DNA from: Botryococcus braunii
Taxonomy: Eukaryota; Chlorophyta; Trebouxiophyceae
Length of the DNA: 64,000 bases
Direction of reading: 5' to 3'
NCBI GenBank assembly: GCA_002005505.1
Contig: KV908674.1
Coordinates: 26,001 to 90,000 of the forward strand
Shown: one piece after another, positions 9,940 to 22,760 of the stretch
How the letters are laid out: every line of letters begins with the position of its first letter
Numbering within the stretch: the stretch's first letter is position 1
Notes under the pieces: model-generated
Seen by the model: the letters and a program-made list of their open reading frames with translations, nothing else
Databases searched by the model: none
What the model was told of the DNA's origin: nothing
Position numbers and translations under genes: made by a program

Positions 9940-11181
9940 ATGTCACCGCCCTCTTCTGGGAAGTTTAAAAACCTTTCTTCGGAAGAAAGAGAATTTTTGG
10001 AAGCGTTGGAAAGCTCAGGGGAGCTGGTAGAGGACTTGATGGAGGGGGCATCTCGCGATCCGTCGCCCGCTCCGTCCACACCAAAGACAAAGAAGATCAA
10101 GTTAACCAATAAAATAAAGGAGCAGTTATTTTTGGAATTTAAGGAAAAGCTTCTTGCCGAAAGGCAAGTTGGAGGGGATGGGGTGGAGGAGACTCCTCGC
10201 CCTAGTGGACAAGTAAGAGCAACTCCTCCTTCTTTGTTTTCGGGAAAGAGGGGATCTTTTTGCTATTTTGCAAGGAAGTTGGAAGGCTATGCAAAACTAA
10301 CCAATGTGCCTGCAGGAAAGTGGGTGGCCTTGGGAGTGCAATTGATGGAAGAAAGACCCACAAAAGTTTGGGACACACATGTAAGGAAACTAGAAAAGGA
10401 AGGGATACATGAGCATACATTGGAATGGAAGGATTTTAAAACTTTTATGGTTAAAAGATATGATTCCACAGACACAGTGGCCATTGCCAGGGCAAAATTA
10501 GACAAAGTCTTTCAAGGAAATGAGACTGTCGAGAGATATATTGAAAGATTTATGTCTCTCTTAGCAGATGTAGAGGTTGACTATCAAATAGCCATGCAAG
10601 ACCAGTTACATCTTTTTACCAAGGGTCTAAATACTCCTCTCAAACTTGCATGCACTGTGAACCCTGCAACAGGCAGTCCTTTCACTGATCTGGAAGACAT
10701 TTGCACTTATGTTGTTAAATATGAGGCAAGTCTCAAAAGCACATATGTGGATGCACAGGGACCCAAGAGGAAGAGGGTCTACACCCAGACACCTCAAGTG
10801 GCAGCAGGAGTGGTGGAACTTCAACAGCCCCCTGCACCACCTTCCTTGGGTTTGGTGGGAGCACCCCCTTTTGGGTCCGGGAGAAAAATTGATTCTAGAA
10901 CCTCTATTCCAAAGGATAGGGAATGCTATTTTTGTCATAAACTAGGCCACGAGTCATGGCAGTGTGTTGCTAAAAAGCAATATCTAGCTGCCAAAGCTCA
11001 AGCTAGTGGGCACACCCCATCAAATTTTCAGCCTGGATTCTATCCGAGGCAAGGAAACAATCAACCAGTGGCAGCACCACTGCAAGGTGTTTCACCTCCC
11101 TCACACATTGGGCCTAAGGGATTTAACAAGGGAAAACATTGGAAAGGGAAAGGGAAGGGCAAGGGCCCTAAACAAGATTAG
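9940..11181 (+). CDS. gag: A1 gag, capsid/nucleocapsid protein (413 aa)
   Basis: Particle protein of family A. It opens at ATG 9940 and ends with TAG at 11179. An acidic, Ser/Glu-rich N-terminus and a Lys-rich segment (TPKTKKIKL) precede a capsid-like helical region (residues about 95-270). A zinc knuckle CYFCHKLGHESWQC starts at 10924, and the tail is Gly/Lys rich (KGKGKGKGPKQD). Pol starts at ATG 11184, two bases after the stop in another frame, which suggests termination-reinitiation or a programmed shift. A2 carries an almost identical copy. Confidence 0.92.
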   Translation: MSPPSSGKFKNLSSEEREFLEALESSGELVEDLMEGASRDPSPAPSTPKTKKIKLTNKIKEQLFLEFKEKLLAERQVGGDGVEETPRPSGQVRATPPSLFSGKRGSFCYFARKLEGYAKLTNVPAGKWVALGVQLMEERPTKVWDTHVRKLEKEGIHEHTLEWKDFKTFMVKRYDSTDTVAIARAKLDKVFQGNETVERYIERFMSLLADVEVDYQIAMQDQLHLFTKGLNTPLKLACTVNPATGSPFTDLEDICTYVVKYEASLKSTYVDAQGPKRKRVYTQTPQVAAGVVELQQPPAPPSLGLVGAPPFGSGRKIDSRTSIPKDRECYFCHKLGHESWQCVAKKQYLAAKAQASGHTPSNFQPGFYPRQGNNQPVAAPLQGVSPPSHIGPKGFNKGKHWKGKGKGKGPKQD

Positions 11182-11183
11182 TC

Positions 11184-13421
11184 ATGAATGAAATTTGTTT
11201 TTCATATTTAACTTTTCTTGTTCAGAAGTCCTTGGGAAGTTGGAATACACCTCTGATTGTTCCTGGCAAACACAAAGCTGAGACTTGTATTGAATCTTTT
11301 CTTGCTGAACGAAAAGAAAACTCACAAGTCAGTGCATGCTTTGTGATAGGCCAGAAGGTGTGGAAAAGTAGGAGTTTCTTTTTGCGGTTACGCTCTCGCG
11401 CAAACCTGAAAGTTCTTGCTAGGGGCGCAAAAGGGGAATGCTTTTCTTTTCAAGGGCAGCAATGTACATTTCCTTTTTCCTTTGTTTTAGCTTATGCAGC
11501 ACCCAAAGCATCTTGTCAGTTGGGTTCAACGTCAAGTGCTGCACCTCTTAACCTCACATTTCCTGTCATGGCAAGGGGACAACAATGTAAAGCTTTAATG
11601 GACACCGGGGCCACACACTCTTTTGTCCGGGAAAAAGTTTTGCAAGGTTTGAGGTATAACAAGAGGACTTCACCCGTCACACTTGCTGATGGGACAGTAA
11701 CACACACAAATGGGAAAGTGGATTTGAGTGTCCGGTTTGCTCCATCTATCATTACGAGACACTCCTTTCTTGTGTGTGACTCAATAATGGAAGGAATTGA
11801 CATTATTTTGGGACAGGATTGGCTAGCACCACGACATGCTAATGTTAATGTGAGAGCTTGCAAGGCTCATATTAGACACAATAACAAATGGGTCTTGTTA
11901 AACAAACATGGCAAAGGCTTGGGAAAGAAGTTGGGATGGGGAATCAAATTAGGAAACACCAGGAAAGGGAAACGGGATCATTGGAAAACCTGCTTGTTCA
12001 ATGTCATGGCCAAGGATGAACATGTTGGTTGGGATGAACAGGAAGAGATGCCACCTTTGGTGGATATGGACGACCCCTCGACGGAGTCATCCGGGACTTC
12101 CTTACACAACTCTGCGCCGGGGGATACCTCGGGCACGGCCCCGGATATGGAGAGTTGCCTAGAAGTGGAGAAGGAAGTGGAAGAGGAAGAGGAAAGGGAA
12201 GAGGAAAAGGAAGAGGAAGAGGGAGAATCCGAGGTCACCACGGGTAAGCCTTCGGACCCTCTAGAGGAAATTTGTGCTAAAAAGCCTGAGCGGCTAGCAC
12301 ACTTGCTCCGGGAGTACAAGGACATTTTTCCAAATGGGCTACCAGGACTACCCCCACACCGACAAGTCTATCACACTATTAATGTGCAGGAAGGAATAAC
12401 TCCTCCAAACCGTCCTGCTTACCGCTTGTCCGTGGAAGAAACTGAGGAATGTGAGCGAACTGTGGATGAACTACTTTCTAAGGGACACATACGCCCCTCA
12501 TGTTCACCATATGCTTCACCGGTCTTGTTTGTGAGGAAGAAGGAGGGCACATACCGAATGGTTATAGACTACAGGGCATTAAATAAAATCACCATTCATG
12601 ATAGGTACCCTCTCCCTCGCATAGACGACTTGCTTGATAAACTTAAAGGTGCTAAGATTTTCTCAAGTCTGGACCTCCTCAGTGGTTATCATCAAGTAAG
12701 GCTAAAGGAGGAAGACATTCCTAAAACAGCGTTTCGTACACCCTTTGGGCTGTATGAGTTCTTAGTGCTTCCTTTTGGACTCACCAACGCCCCCGCTACC
12801 TTTCAACGCCTAATGAATGAAATCTTTCATGATTTCATAAGGGAAGGGTTTGTGGTAGTGTACCTTGACGATGTTCTAATTTTCAGTCGGGATGAAGAGG
12901 AGCATTATGCTCATCTTCGGAAGGTGTTCCAACGCCTTCGGGAAAAGGAATTGTTTGCAAAACTTGCCAAATGTGAATTCTTATGCTCAGAACTCAAATA
13001 CCTCGGGCATATCATTGGCAAGGATGGACTGAAAGTGGACCCCCAAAAGGTGGAGGTAGTCAAGGATTGGCCCACACCCCAAAACGTCACCGACGTGCGT
13101 AGATTTTTGGGGCTTGCAAATTATTTTCGAAAATTTATTCAGGGGTTCAGCTCACTTGCTGCACCTTTGACTAAACTGTCCAGTAGCAAAAGTTCTTGGA
13201 CTTGGGGAAAGGAGCAAGATGAGGCCCTTGCGGCTCTCAAGGATGCATTAATACAGGCACCCATACTATCACTGCCAGACCTTCGTAAACCCTTCCAGGT
13301 AATTTGTGATGCGAGTGATTTTGGGGTTGGCGCTGTACTATTGCAGGAAGGTCGAGTCATTGCTTATTACAGTAAGAAGCTCAATAGTGCAGAAAGGAAC
13401 TATTCTGCAACTGAGAGGGAG
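11184..13421 (+). pseudogene. pol: A1 pol, N-terminal part (cut by A2)
   Basis: From ATG 11184: a pre-protease domain (CFVIGQKVWKS near residue 50), protease DTGATHSF (Asp about residue 140), a Glu-rich linker, RT with YLDD (Asp562 at 12867) and the start of RNase H up to SATERE. A2 inserted after 13421; the frame then runs into LTR sequence and stops. Pol continues at 20832. Up to the insertion the frame is open, so A1 was probably coding-competent when it inserted, apart from the later shift. Confidence 0.92.
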
Positions 13422-13899
13422 TGTCGTAGAATGCACAAGTTAGGGAGAATTTCCAAGTTGTGAGAGAGAGAGAGAGACAAGGCCGGATGGCCGACAAGTT
13501 GGACGCTCTTTCCAATTACAAGTAACCCCCACCTCACGGAGCTTCCACTCCCTACTTGTGGTCTACTAAGCTTCCAGATTACCTGAGTGCGTGTCTTCCC
13601 GTGGCTTACGTCTCTATCCGTTCCTTCCCGTGGTTCGTGATCGTGTGTTCACGTTCCTCCAATGGTAGCGCACTAGTCCACCAAACCTCTACAATAGTAT
13701 CTAGAAAATATCCTAGAATCCTACTATGAGAGTAACGTCCATAACTATCCAATGGAATTCGACGGCTAGGAAGCCAAGGCTAGACGCTAGGCACGTGCGT
13801 ACTCGCGTTGCTCGTACGACATGTGCGCCACATGTGCGCCTAGGCTAGGGGGTAAGGGAAATGTCCAGAAATGCCGGGAAATCCCTACATTCCATCACA
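13422..13899 (-). repeat. A2 3' LTR
   Basis: 478 bp, TGTCGTAG...CATCACA as read on the plus strand. It includes the 13-bp repeat missing from A1. The purine tract for plus-strand priming appears in reverse at 13900-13912 (TCATCCCCCCCTT). Confidence 0.95.
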
Positions 13900-14834
13900 T
13901 CATCCCCCCCTTAATTCCTGCATGTCCTCATGCAGCCACATACACACATACAGTAGACCACAATTATAAGGGAATGGTCGTCACCGAACGGCCCATCCAC
14001 CAGCGCCGTTAGACCCTTGCCGAATGGGTTACATTAGGGTCCCCGCCTCCAAGTTATTCCCCTATCATCCCAAGCAATTGACTAAAGCGTCCATTTTTTT
14101 TTTTTTTTTAAATTTATTTATTAGGTGTGCTTTATTTTAGTCCTAAGTACAATACTGTACGATACGATACGACACGGTACTATAATTACGATAAATTACG
14201 ATAAATTACGGCGAACTACGACGAACGTTCGCCTTATTCCTTTCGAACTATCCAAGTCCGCCTTTATTGACACATCCCTATTTATTATTTATTAAAGCAA
14301 TACAATGCTTGTGACACAACCGATAAACAATCCGAACAAGATAAATATGACACAGGTGTAGCTCAGTCCACAATGCTTTCCTAAAGTGGCTATCCATACA
14401 ACACAGTTTCTTTATGATACATTGTCCATACTGTACACATACTGTACACATAAGGTACACATATAGTACATAGAAAGAAATCCATCCCAAGATGCCAAGT
14501 AGTCCATATCCAAGGGTTCCAAGTAGCCCATAGCCAAGGGTTCCAAGTAGTTCTGTACTTCAAGCCCACGTCCCAAGTGCTAGTTAAGCAGACTGCGGTT
14601 GCGCGCCATGTGTACTTCAATTCCCATCCCTGAATGCAGAACCCCGAGTTCAATGCATCGAAGCGGTATGAGGCCTCATGCCACACATACCGAGGTAGGC
14701 AACCTACCCCGTCCCTTGTCCCAAAGTACACAAGATATACAGTCCCTACCATAGGTCCCGTCCCATGTATTCCCAGACACCAGGTGGGAACTCCACAAGT
14801 GGAATGAGGGGGACAACCGTCCGGAGGGGCCCGT
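13900..14834 (-). other. A2 3' untranslated region
   Basis: Counterpart of the A0 tail: reverse purine tract, T-run (14095-14110), TTTATTATTTATTAAAG motif, and two copies of the 24-bp minisatellite near 14500-14550. No gene is supported here. Confidence 0.7.
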
Positions 14835-17800
14835 TCAAGGGAAGGTGTCGCGCAGCGCCACCTGGTCCCAAATGGGCGGGGCGAGCCCCTGGAGTCTATG
14901 ATAGGTATTAACCAGCCCGGGATGGGTCTCGAATGCCTCCTGAGATTCCCATGAGTCCTCTGTGGCCCCATGGCCTGCCCACTTTACAAGGTACTCGAGA
15001 AAGGGTGTGCCATCCTCAAAATGGTAGGAGAACCCATCCTTGTCGTGCAACAGCCGGTGATCGACTAGTGCATCCACTACCCACTCCAGGTGAGTGGTGC
15101 CATCCGCTTTGGTGATGACTTTTGGGGGGCAGTATCCACGCGACTGCGCCTCCTCACGTGTCCAGTATGGCTTCAAATAGCAGACATTTATGCGGGGGTG
15201 GATGTCCAGCCGGTCCGGAAGATCCAGTGTGACGAAGTTAACGTTGTCGGGCGTGACCGCCATGACCCTGAAGGGTCCCACGTGCCTGGGTTGCAGCTTG
15301 CTTAATCTGTTTGAAGTTAGCGTGGGGGCCGCACGGGTTGAAAGGAGGACATAGTCCCCTTCCTGGTAGATGGCCTCCCTCCTATGCCGGTTGGCATAGG
15401 CCGTCTGACGGTCTTGAGCTGCACGCAAACACTTCCTTGCAAGGGTGATTTTGTCTTGCATTTTTCTCATGAAGAGATCAGCCCTATCCACCTTAGTGCC
15501 CTCCATGTGTCCAACCGCAAACGGTATATTTGGATCTTGCCCATATGTTAACCTGAAGGGTGTGGAGTTTAGGGAAGTTTGCCAAGAGTTGTTGTAGGCA
15601 AATTCCGCCACTGAAAGGTAATCCTCCCACTCCCTTGGGTTATCCTTGACATAGTGTTTCAAAAAATCTTCCAAGATCCTATTCACCCGTTCCGTTTGAC
15701 CATCTGACTGAGGATGATATGCCGTAGTTCGAGCCGGCTTGCACCCCGTCAGACTTAGAAGTGTGTTCATGAAATTATTCACAAACCGAGGATCTCGGTC
15801 CGAAACAATTTCTTCAGGGAAACCGTGATACTTCCATACTTTATCCCTCATCAGAACAGCAACTTCATAAGCATCTGCATTGGTAGTGGTAGGGGCAAAG
15901 TGGGCACATTTGCTCAACCTGTCAACCACTACCCATATTGCGTTATGCCCGTGTTTGCTTTTAGGCAGTCCCGTGATGAAATCCATTGAGATGCTTTGCC
16001 ATTTCCTTGTGGGGATTTGTAAAGGGTGTAAGAGTCCTGCGGGTAACTGGTTTGAGGCCTTCACCCGCTGGCATGAATCACAATACTTCACATACTCCCG
16101 CACATCCTCCGCCATTCCCGGCCACCACCAGTCCCGCTTCACTAGATCATACATCTTCGCAAAGCCTGGATGACCAACAGAAGGAGGTTCATGCAAAGCT
16201 TTCAATATGTCCTGCCGCAGATTCCTAGCAACTGGACCTTCCTTATCCCGGACTTCATAAAATGCAGGCACATATTTTCTTCCCTCCCTTCCAAATTCCC
16301 AAACCCCGTCCGTAAAGTGAACTTTTCTCCTATTTGCCCTTGTTCCCAACCACGAATCATGTGCGTAAGCACCCTTCAACAATTCCAAGAAGGTGTCACA
16401 CCCGTCAGACCCGAGGGTGATGGAGCCCGAGCGGGCCCTCCCGTCCCCATCCATCGAGGTTGCATTGGTCCCCTTCCCGGGGTTGGGCTCCGTGGAGACG
16501 TTGCGCTGCTGTTGTCCCTGGAGCTGTCCCTGGAGGACTGGGTTCCTGGACAACGCATCCGCAACGTTAGTCTTTCCAGGCTCCCAAACCCAAAGAATGT
16601 TGAACTCCTGCAACTTCTCAGCCCACCGTGCCCTCCGAGGGCTTAAACCAACCTGTTGCTGAAGAAAAGTGTTACACTTATGGTCTGTGGTGACAGTGAC
16701 TTGTTTCCCTAGGACATAACATCTCCATTCAGTCAAGGCATACACTACAGCAAGTAACTCCCTCTCAGTTGCAGAATAGTTCCTTTCTGCACTATTGAGC
16801 TTCTTACTGTAATAAGCAATGACTCGACCTTCCTGCAATAGTACAGCGCCAACCCCAAAATCACTCGCATCACAAATTACCTGGAAGGGTTTACGAAGGT
16901 CTGGCAGTGATAGTATGGGTGCCTGTATTAATGCATCCTTGAGAGCCGCAAGGGCCTCATCTTGCTCTTTTCCCCAAGTCCAAGAACTTTTGCTACTGGA
17001 CAGTTTAGTCAAAGGAGCAGCAAGTGAGCTGAACCCCTGAATAAATTTTCGAAAATAATTTGCAAGCCCCAAAAATCTACGCACGTCGGTGACGTTTTGG
17101 GGTGTGGGCCAATCCTTGACTACCTCCACCTTTTGGGGGTCCACTTTCAGTCCATCCTTGCCAATGATATGCCCGAGGTATTTGAGTTCTGAGCATAAGA
17201 ATTCACATTTGGCAAGTTTTGCAAACAATTCCTTTTCCCGAAGGCGTTGGAACACCTTCCGAAGATGAGCATAATGCTCCTCTTCATCCCGACTGAAAAT
17301 TAGAACATCGTCAAGGTACACTACCACAAACCCTTCCCTTATGAAATCATGAAAGATTTCATTCATTAGGCGTTGAAAGGTAGCGGGGGCGTTGGTGAGT
17401 CCAAAAGGAAGCACTAAGAACTCATACAGCCCAAAGGGTGTACGAAACGCTGTTTTAGGAATGTCTTCCTCCTTTAGCCTTACTTGATGATAACCACTGA
17501 GGAGGTCCAGACTTGAGAAAATCTTAGCACCTTTAAGTTTATCAAGCAAGTCGTCTATGCGAGGGAGAGGGTACCTATCATGAATGGTGATTTTATTTAA
17601 TGCCCTGTAGTCTATAACCATTCGGTATGTGCCCTCCTTCTTCCTCACAAACAAGACCGGTGAAGCATATGGTGAACATGAGGGGCGTATGTGTCCCTTA
17701 GAAAGTAGTTCATCCACAGTTCGCTCACATTCCTCAGTTTCTTCCACGGACAAGCGGTAAGCAGGACGGTTTGGAGGAGTTATTCCTTCCTGCACATTAA

Positions 17801-18994
17801 TAGTGTGATAGACTTGTCGGTGTGGGGGTAGTCCTGGTAGCCCATTTGGAAAAATGTCCTTGTACTCCCGGAGCAAGTGTGCTAGCCGCTCAGGCTTTTT
17901 AGCACAAATTTCCTCTAGAGGGTCCGAAGGCTTACCCGTGGTGACCTCGGATTCTCCCTCTTCCTCTTCCTTTTCCTCTTCCCTTTCCTCTTCCTCTTCC
18001 ACTTCCTTCTCCACTTCTAGGCAACTCTCCATATCCGGGGCCGTGCCCGAGGTATCCCCCGGCGCAGAGTTGTGTAAGGAAGTCCCGGATGACTCCGTCC
18101 AGGGGTCGTCCATGTCCACCAAAGGTGGCATCTCTTCCTGTTCATCCCAACCAACATGTTCATCCTTGGCCATGACATTGAACAAGCAGGTTTTCCAATG
18201 ATCCCGTTTCCCTTTCCTGGTGTTTCCTAATTTGATTCCCCATCCCAACTTCTTTCCCAAGCCTTTGCCATGTTTGTTTAACAAGACCCATTTGTTATTG
18301 TGTCTAATATGAGCCTTGCCAGCTCTCACATTAACATTAGCATGTCGTGGTGCTAGCCAATCCTGTCCCAAAATAATGTCAATTCCTTCCATTATTGAGT
18401 CACACACAAGAAAGGAGTGTCTCGTAATGATAGATGGAGCAAACCGGACACTCAAATCCACTTTCCCATTTGTGTGTGTTACTGTCCCATCAGCAAGTGT
18501 GACGGGTGAAGTCCTCTTGTTATACCTCAAACCTTGCAAAACTTTTTCCCGGACAAAAGAGTGTGTGGCCCCGGTGTCCATTAAAGCTTTACATTGTTGT
18601 CCCCTTGCCATGACAGGAAATGTGAGGTTAAGAGGTGCAGCACTTGACGTTGAACCCAATGACAAGATGCTTTGGGTGCTGCATAAGCTAAAACAAAGGA
18701 AAAAGGAAATGTACATTGCTGTCCTTGAAAAGAAAAGCATTCCCCTTTTGAGCCCCTAGCAAGAATTTTCAGGTTTGCGCGAGAGCGTAACCGCAAAAAG
18801 AAACTCCTACTTTTCCACACCTTCTGGCCTATCACAAAGCATGCACTGACTTGTGAGTTTTCTTTTCGTTCAGCAAGAAAAGATTCAATACAAGTCTCAG
18901 CTTTGTGTTTGCCAGGAACAATCAGAGGTGTATTCCAACTTCCCAAGGACTTCTGAACAAGAAAAGTTAAATATGAAAAACAAATTTCATTCAT
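14835..18994 (-). pseudogene. pol: A2 pol (protease-RT-RNase H-integrase-chromodomain), one frameshift
   Basis: The reading frame opens at ATG 18994 (read leftward) with the pre-protease domain. One G is missing in CTTGTC(AG)TTGGG near 18659 relative to A1, so the rest is in a second frame that stays open to 14835, covering protease, RT, RNase H, integrase and chromodomain. Apart from that base the protein is complete: YLDD near 17315, an integrase D-D-E core, and a chromodomain-like LEYLVKWAGHG segment. It is the most complete pol of family A here. Confidence 0.93.
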
Positions 18995-18996
18995 GA

Positions 18997-20235
18997 CTAA
19001 TCTTGTTTAGGGCCCTTGTCCTTCCCTTTCCCTTTCCAATGTTTTCCCTTGTTAAATCCCTTAGGCCCAATGTGTGAGGGAGGTGAAACACCTTGCAGTG
19101 GTGCTGCCACTGGTTGATTGTTTCCTTGCCTCGGATAGAATCCAGGCTGAAAATTTGATGGGGTGTGCCCACTAGCTTGAGCTTTGGCAGCTAGATATTG
19201 CTTTTTAGCAACACACTGCCATGACTCGTGGCCTAGTTTATGACAAAAATAGCATTCCCTATCCTTTGGAATAGAGGTTCTAGAATCAATTTTTCTCCCG
19301 GACCCAAAAGGGGGTGCTCCCACCAAACCCAAGGAAGGTGGTGCAGGGGGCTGTTGTTCCACCACTCCTGCTGCCACTTGAGGTGTCTGGGTGTAGACCC
19401 TCTTCCTCTTGGGTCCCTGTGCATCCACATATGTGCTTTTGAGACTTGCCTCATATTTAACAACATAAGTGCAAATGTCTTCCAGATCAGTGAAAGGACT
19501 GCCTGTTGCAGGGTTCACAGTGCATGCAAGTTTGAGAGGAGTATTAAGACCCTTGGTAAAAAGATGTAACTGGTCTTGCATGGCTATTTGATAGTCAACC
19601 TCTACATCTGCTAAGAGAGACATAAATCTTTCAATATATCTCTCGACAGTCTCATTTCCTTGAAAGACTTTGTCTAATTTTGCCCTGGCAATGGCCACTG
19701 TGTCTGTGGAATCATATCTTTTAACCATAAAAGTTTTAAAATCCTTCCATTCCAATGTATGCTCATGTATCCCTTCCTTTTCTAGTTTCCTTACATGTGT
19801 GTCCCAAACTTTTGTGGGTCTTTCTTCCATCAATTGCACTCCCAAGGCCACCCACTTTCCTGCAGGCACATTGGTTAGTTTTGCATAGCCTTCCAACTTC
19901 CTTGCAAAATAGCAAAAAGATCCCCTCTTTCCCGAAAACAAAGAAGGAGGAGTTGCTCTTACTTGTCCACTAGGGCGAGGAGTCTCCTCCACCCCATCCC
20001 CTCCAACTTGCCTTTCGGCAAGAAGCTTTTCCTTAAATTCCAAAAATAACTGCTCCTTTATTTTATTGGTCAACTTGATCTTCTTTGTCTTTGGTGTGGA
20101 CGGAGCGGGCGACGGATCGCGAGATGCCCCCTCCATCAAGTCCTCTACCAGCTCCCCTGAGCTTTCCAACGCTTCCAAAAATTCTCTTTCTTCCGAAGAA
20201 AGGTTTTTAAACTTCCCAGAAGAGGGCGGTGACAT
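18997..20235 (-). CDS. gag: A2 gag (412 aa)
   Basis: Nearly identical to A1 gag, one residue shorter (VVEQQ in place of VVELQQ). Starts at ATG 20235 on the minus strand, with zinc knuckle CYFCHKLGHESWQC near 19250. The gag stop and pol ATG are again separated by two bases. The frame is intact, so this copy could supply gag. Confidence 0.93.
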   Translation of the reverse strand: MSPPSSGKFKNLSSEEREFLEALESSGELVEDLMEGASRDPSPAPSTPKTKKIKLTNKIKEQLFLEFKEKLLAERQVGGDGVEETPRPSGQVRATPPSLFSGKRGSFCYFARKLEGYAKLTNVPAGKWVALGVQLMEERPTKVWDTHVRKLEKEGIHEHTLEWKDFKTFMVKRYDSTDTVAIARAKLDKVFQGNETVERYIERFMSLLADVEVDYQIAMQDQLHLFTKGLNTPLKLACTVNPATGSPFTDLEDICTYVVKYEASLKSTYVDAQGPKRKRVYTQTPQVAAGVVEQQPPAPPSLGLVGAPPFGSGRKIDSRTSIPKDRECYFCHKLGHESWQCVAKKQYLAAKAQASGHTPSNFQPGFYPRQGNNQPVAAPLQGVSPPSHIGPKGFNKGKHWKGKGKDKGPKQD

Positions 20236-20338
20236 CTACGGCCCACATATGAGAGTTAGGACCTTCCATCGAACGATCTCCCTCCTACGACTTTCCTCCT
20301 TCCACCACGCGAAAGACTTGCAGAGAACAATTCGGCAT

Positions 20339-20351
20339 CTCGCCGATACCA
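20339..20351 (-). promoter_or_regulatory. A2 primer-binding site
   Basis: CTCGCCGATACCA on the plus strand, that is TGGTATCGGCGAG on the element strand, two bases inside the 5' LTR. Confidence 0.78.
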
Positions 20352-20353
20352 GA

Positions 20354-20831
20354 TGTCGTAGAATGCACAAGTTAGGGAGAATTTCCAAGTTGTGAGAGAG
20401 AGAGAGAGACAAGGCCGGATGGCCGACAAGTTGGACGCTCTTTCCAATTACAAGTAACCCCCACCTCACGGAGCTTCCACTCCCTACTTGTGGTCTACTA
20501 AGCTTCCAGATTACCTGAGTGCGTGTCTTCCCGTGGCTTACGTCTCTATCCGTTCCTTCCCGTGGTTCGTGATCGTGTGTTCACGTTCCTCCAATGGTAG
20601 CGCACTAGTCCACCAAACCTCTACAATAGTATCTAGAAAATATCCTAGAATCCTACTATGAGAGTAACGTCCATAACTATCCAATGGAATTCGACGGCTA
20701 GGAAGCCAAGGCTAGACGCTAGGCACGTGCGTACTCGCGTTGCTCGTACGACATGTGCGCCACATGTGCGCCTAGGCTAGGGGGTAAGGGAAATGTCCAG
20801 AAATGCCGGGAAATCCCTACATTCCATCACA
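20354..20831 (-). repeat. A2 5' LTR
   Basis: 478 bp, identical by eye to 13422-13899, ending at the GGGAG duplication at 20832. Confidence 0.95.
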
Positions 20832-22760
20832 GGGAGTTACTTGCTGTAGTGTATGCCTTGACGGAATGGAGATGTTATGTCCTAGGGAAACAAGTCACTG
20901 TCACCACAGACCATAAGTGTAACACTTTTCTTCAAGCAACAGGTTGGTTTAAGCCCTCGGAGGGCACGGTGGGCTGAGAAGTTGCAGGAGTTCAACATTC
21001 TTTGGGTTTGGGAGCCTGGAAAGACTAACGTTGCGGATGCGTTGTCCAGGAACCCAGTCCTCCAGGGACAGCTCCAGGGACAACAGCAGCGCAACGTCTC
21101 CACGGAGCCCAACCCCGGGAAGGGGACCAATGCAACCTCGATGGATGGGGACGGGAGGGCCCGCTCGGGCTCCATCACCCTCGGGTCTGACGGGTGTGAC
21201 ACCTTCTTGGAATTGTTGAAGGGTGCTTACGCACATGATTCGTGGTTGGGAACAAGGGCAAATAGGAGAAAAGTTCACTTTACGGACGGGGTTTGGGAAT
21301 TTGGAAGGGAGGGAAGAAAATATGTGCCTGCATTTTATGAAGTCCGGGATAAGGAAGGTCCAGTTGCTAGGAATCTGCGGCAGGACATATTGAAAGCTTT
21401 GCATGAACCTCCTTCTGTTGGTCATCCAGGCTTTGCGAAGATGTATGATCTAGTGAAGCGGGACTGGTGGTGGCCGGGAATGGCGGAGGATGTGCGGGAG
21501 TATGTGAAGTATTGTGATTCATGCCAGCGGGTGAAGGCCTCAAACCAGTTACCCGCAGGACTCTTACACCCTTTACAAATCCCCACAAGGAAATGGCAAA
21601 GCATCTCAATGGATTTCATCACGGGACTGCCTAAAAGCAAACACGGGCATAACGCAATATGGGTAGTGGTTGACAGGTTGAGCAAATGTGCCCACTTTGC
21701 CCCTACCACTACCAATGCAGATGCTTATGAAGTTGCTGTTCTGATGAGGGATAAAGTATGGAAGTATCACGGTTTCCCTGAAGAAATTGTTTCGGACCGA
21801 GATCCTCGGTTTGTGAATAATTTCATGAACACACTTCTAAGTCTGACGGGGTGCAAGCCGGCTCGAACTACGGCATATCATCCTCAGTCAGATGGTCAAA
21901 CGGAACGGGTGAATAGGATCTTGGAAGATTTTTTGAAACACTATGTCAAGGATAACCCAAGGGAGTGGGAGGATTACCTTTCAGTGGCGGAATTTGCCTA
22001 CAACAACTCTTGGCAAACTTCCCTAAACTCCACACCCTTCAGGTTAACATATGGGCAAGATCCAAATATACCGTTTGCGGTGGGACACATGGAGGGCACT
22101 AAGGTGGATAGGGCTGATCTCTTCATGAGAAAAATGCAAGACAAAATCACCCTTGCAAGGAAGTGTTTGCGTGCAGCTCAAGACCGTCAGACGGCCTATG
22201 CCAACCGGCATAGGAGGGAGGCCATCTACCAGGAAGGGGACTATGTCCTCCTTTCAACCCGTGCGGCCCCCACGCTAACTTCAAACAGATTCAGCAAGCT
22301 GCAACCCAGGCACGTGGGACCCTTCAGGGTCATGGCGGTCACGCCCGACAACGTTAACTTCGTCACACTGGATCTTCCGGACCGGCTGGACATCCACCCC
22401 CGCATAAATGTCTGCTATTTGAAGCCATACTGGACACGTGAGGAGGCGCAGTCGCGTGGATACTGCCCCCCAAAAGTCATCACCAAAGCGGATGGCACCA
22501 CTCACCTGGAGTGGGTAGTGGATGCACTAGTCGATCACCGGCTGTTGCACGACAAAAATGGGTTCTCCTACCATTTTGAGGATGGCACACCCTTTCTCGA
22601 GTACCTTGTAAAGTGGGCAGGCCATGGGGCCACAGAGGACTCATGGGAATCTCAGGAGGCATTCGAGACCCATCCCGGGCTGGTTAATACCTATCATAGA
22701 CTCCAGGGGCTCGCCCCGCCCATTTGGGACCAGGTGGCGCTGCGCGACACCTTCCCTTGA
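20832..22760 (+). pseudogene. pol: A1 pol, C-terminal part (RNase H, integrase, chromodomain)
   Basis: Continuation of A1 pol after A2. Right after the junction the RNase H reads RELLAVVYALTEWRCYVLG. An extra A at about 20935 (CTTCAAGCAACAGG against CTTCAGCAACAGG in A0) shifts the frame. From 20982 to 22760 the rest of RNase H, the integrase HHCC finger, the D-D-E core (DFITGLP, VSDRDPRF, QTERVNRILED) and the chromodomain are open. The shift was either present at insertion or arose since. Confidence 0.92.

Larger units (their letters stand above)
13422..20831 (-). mobile_element. Ty3/gypsy element A2, complete, inverted inside A1
   Basis: Minus-strand copy with 478-bp LTRs (13422-13899, 20354-20831) that look identical, flanked by GGGAG (13417-13421, 20832-20836). 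It carries gag (18997-20235), pol (14835-18994), the primer-binding site and the polypurine tract in the expected order. One deleted base near 18659 breaks the start of pol. It is the innermost level of the nest and therefore the youngest by position. Confidence 0.97.

Noticed and set aside
194..18759. Antisense open frames of about 115 codons repeated in A0, A1 and A2
   Set aside because: They are complements of the protease and acidic-linker regions of pol and recur only because the element does.
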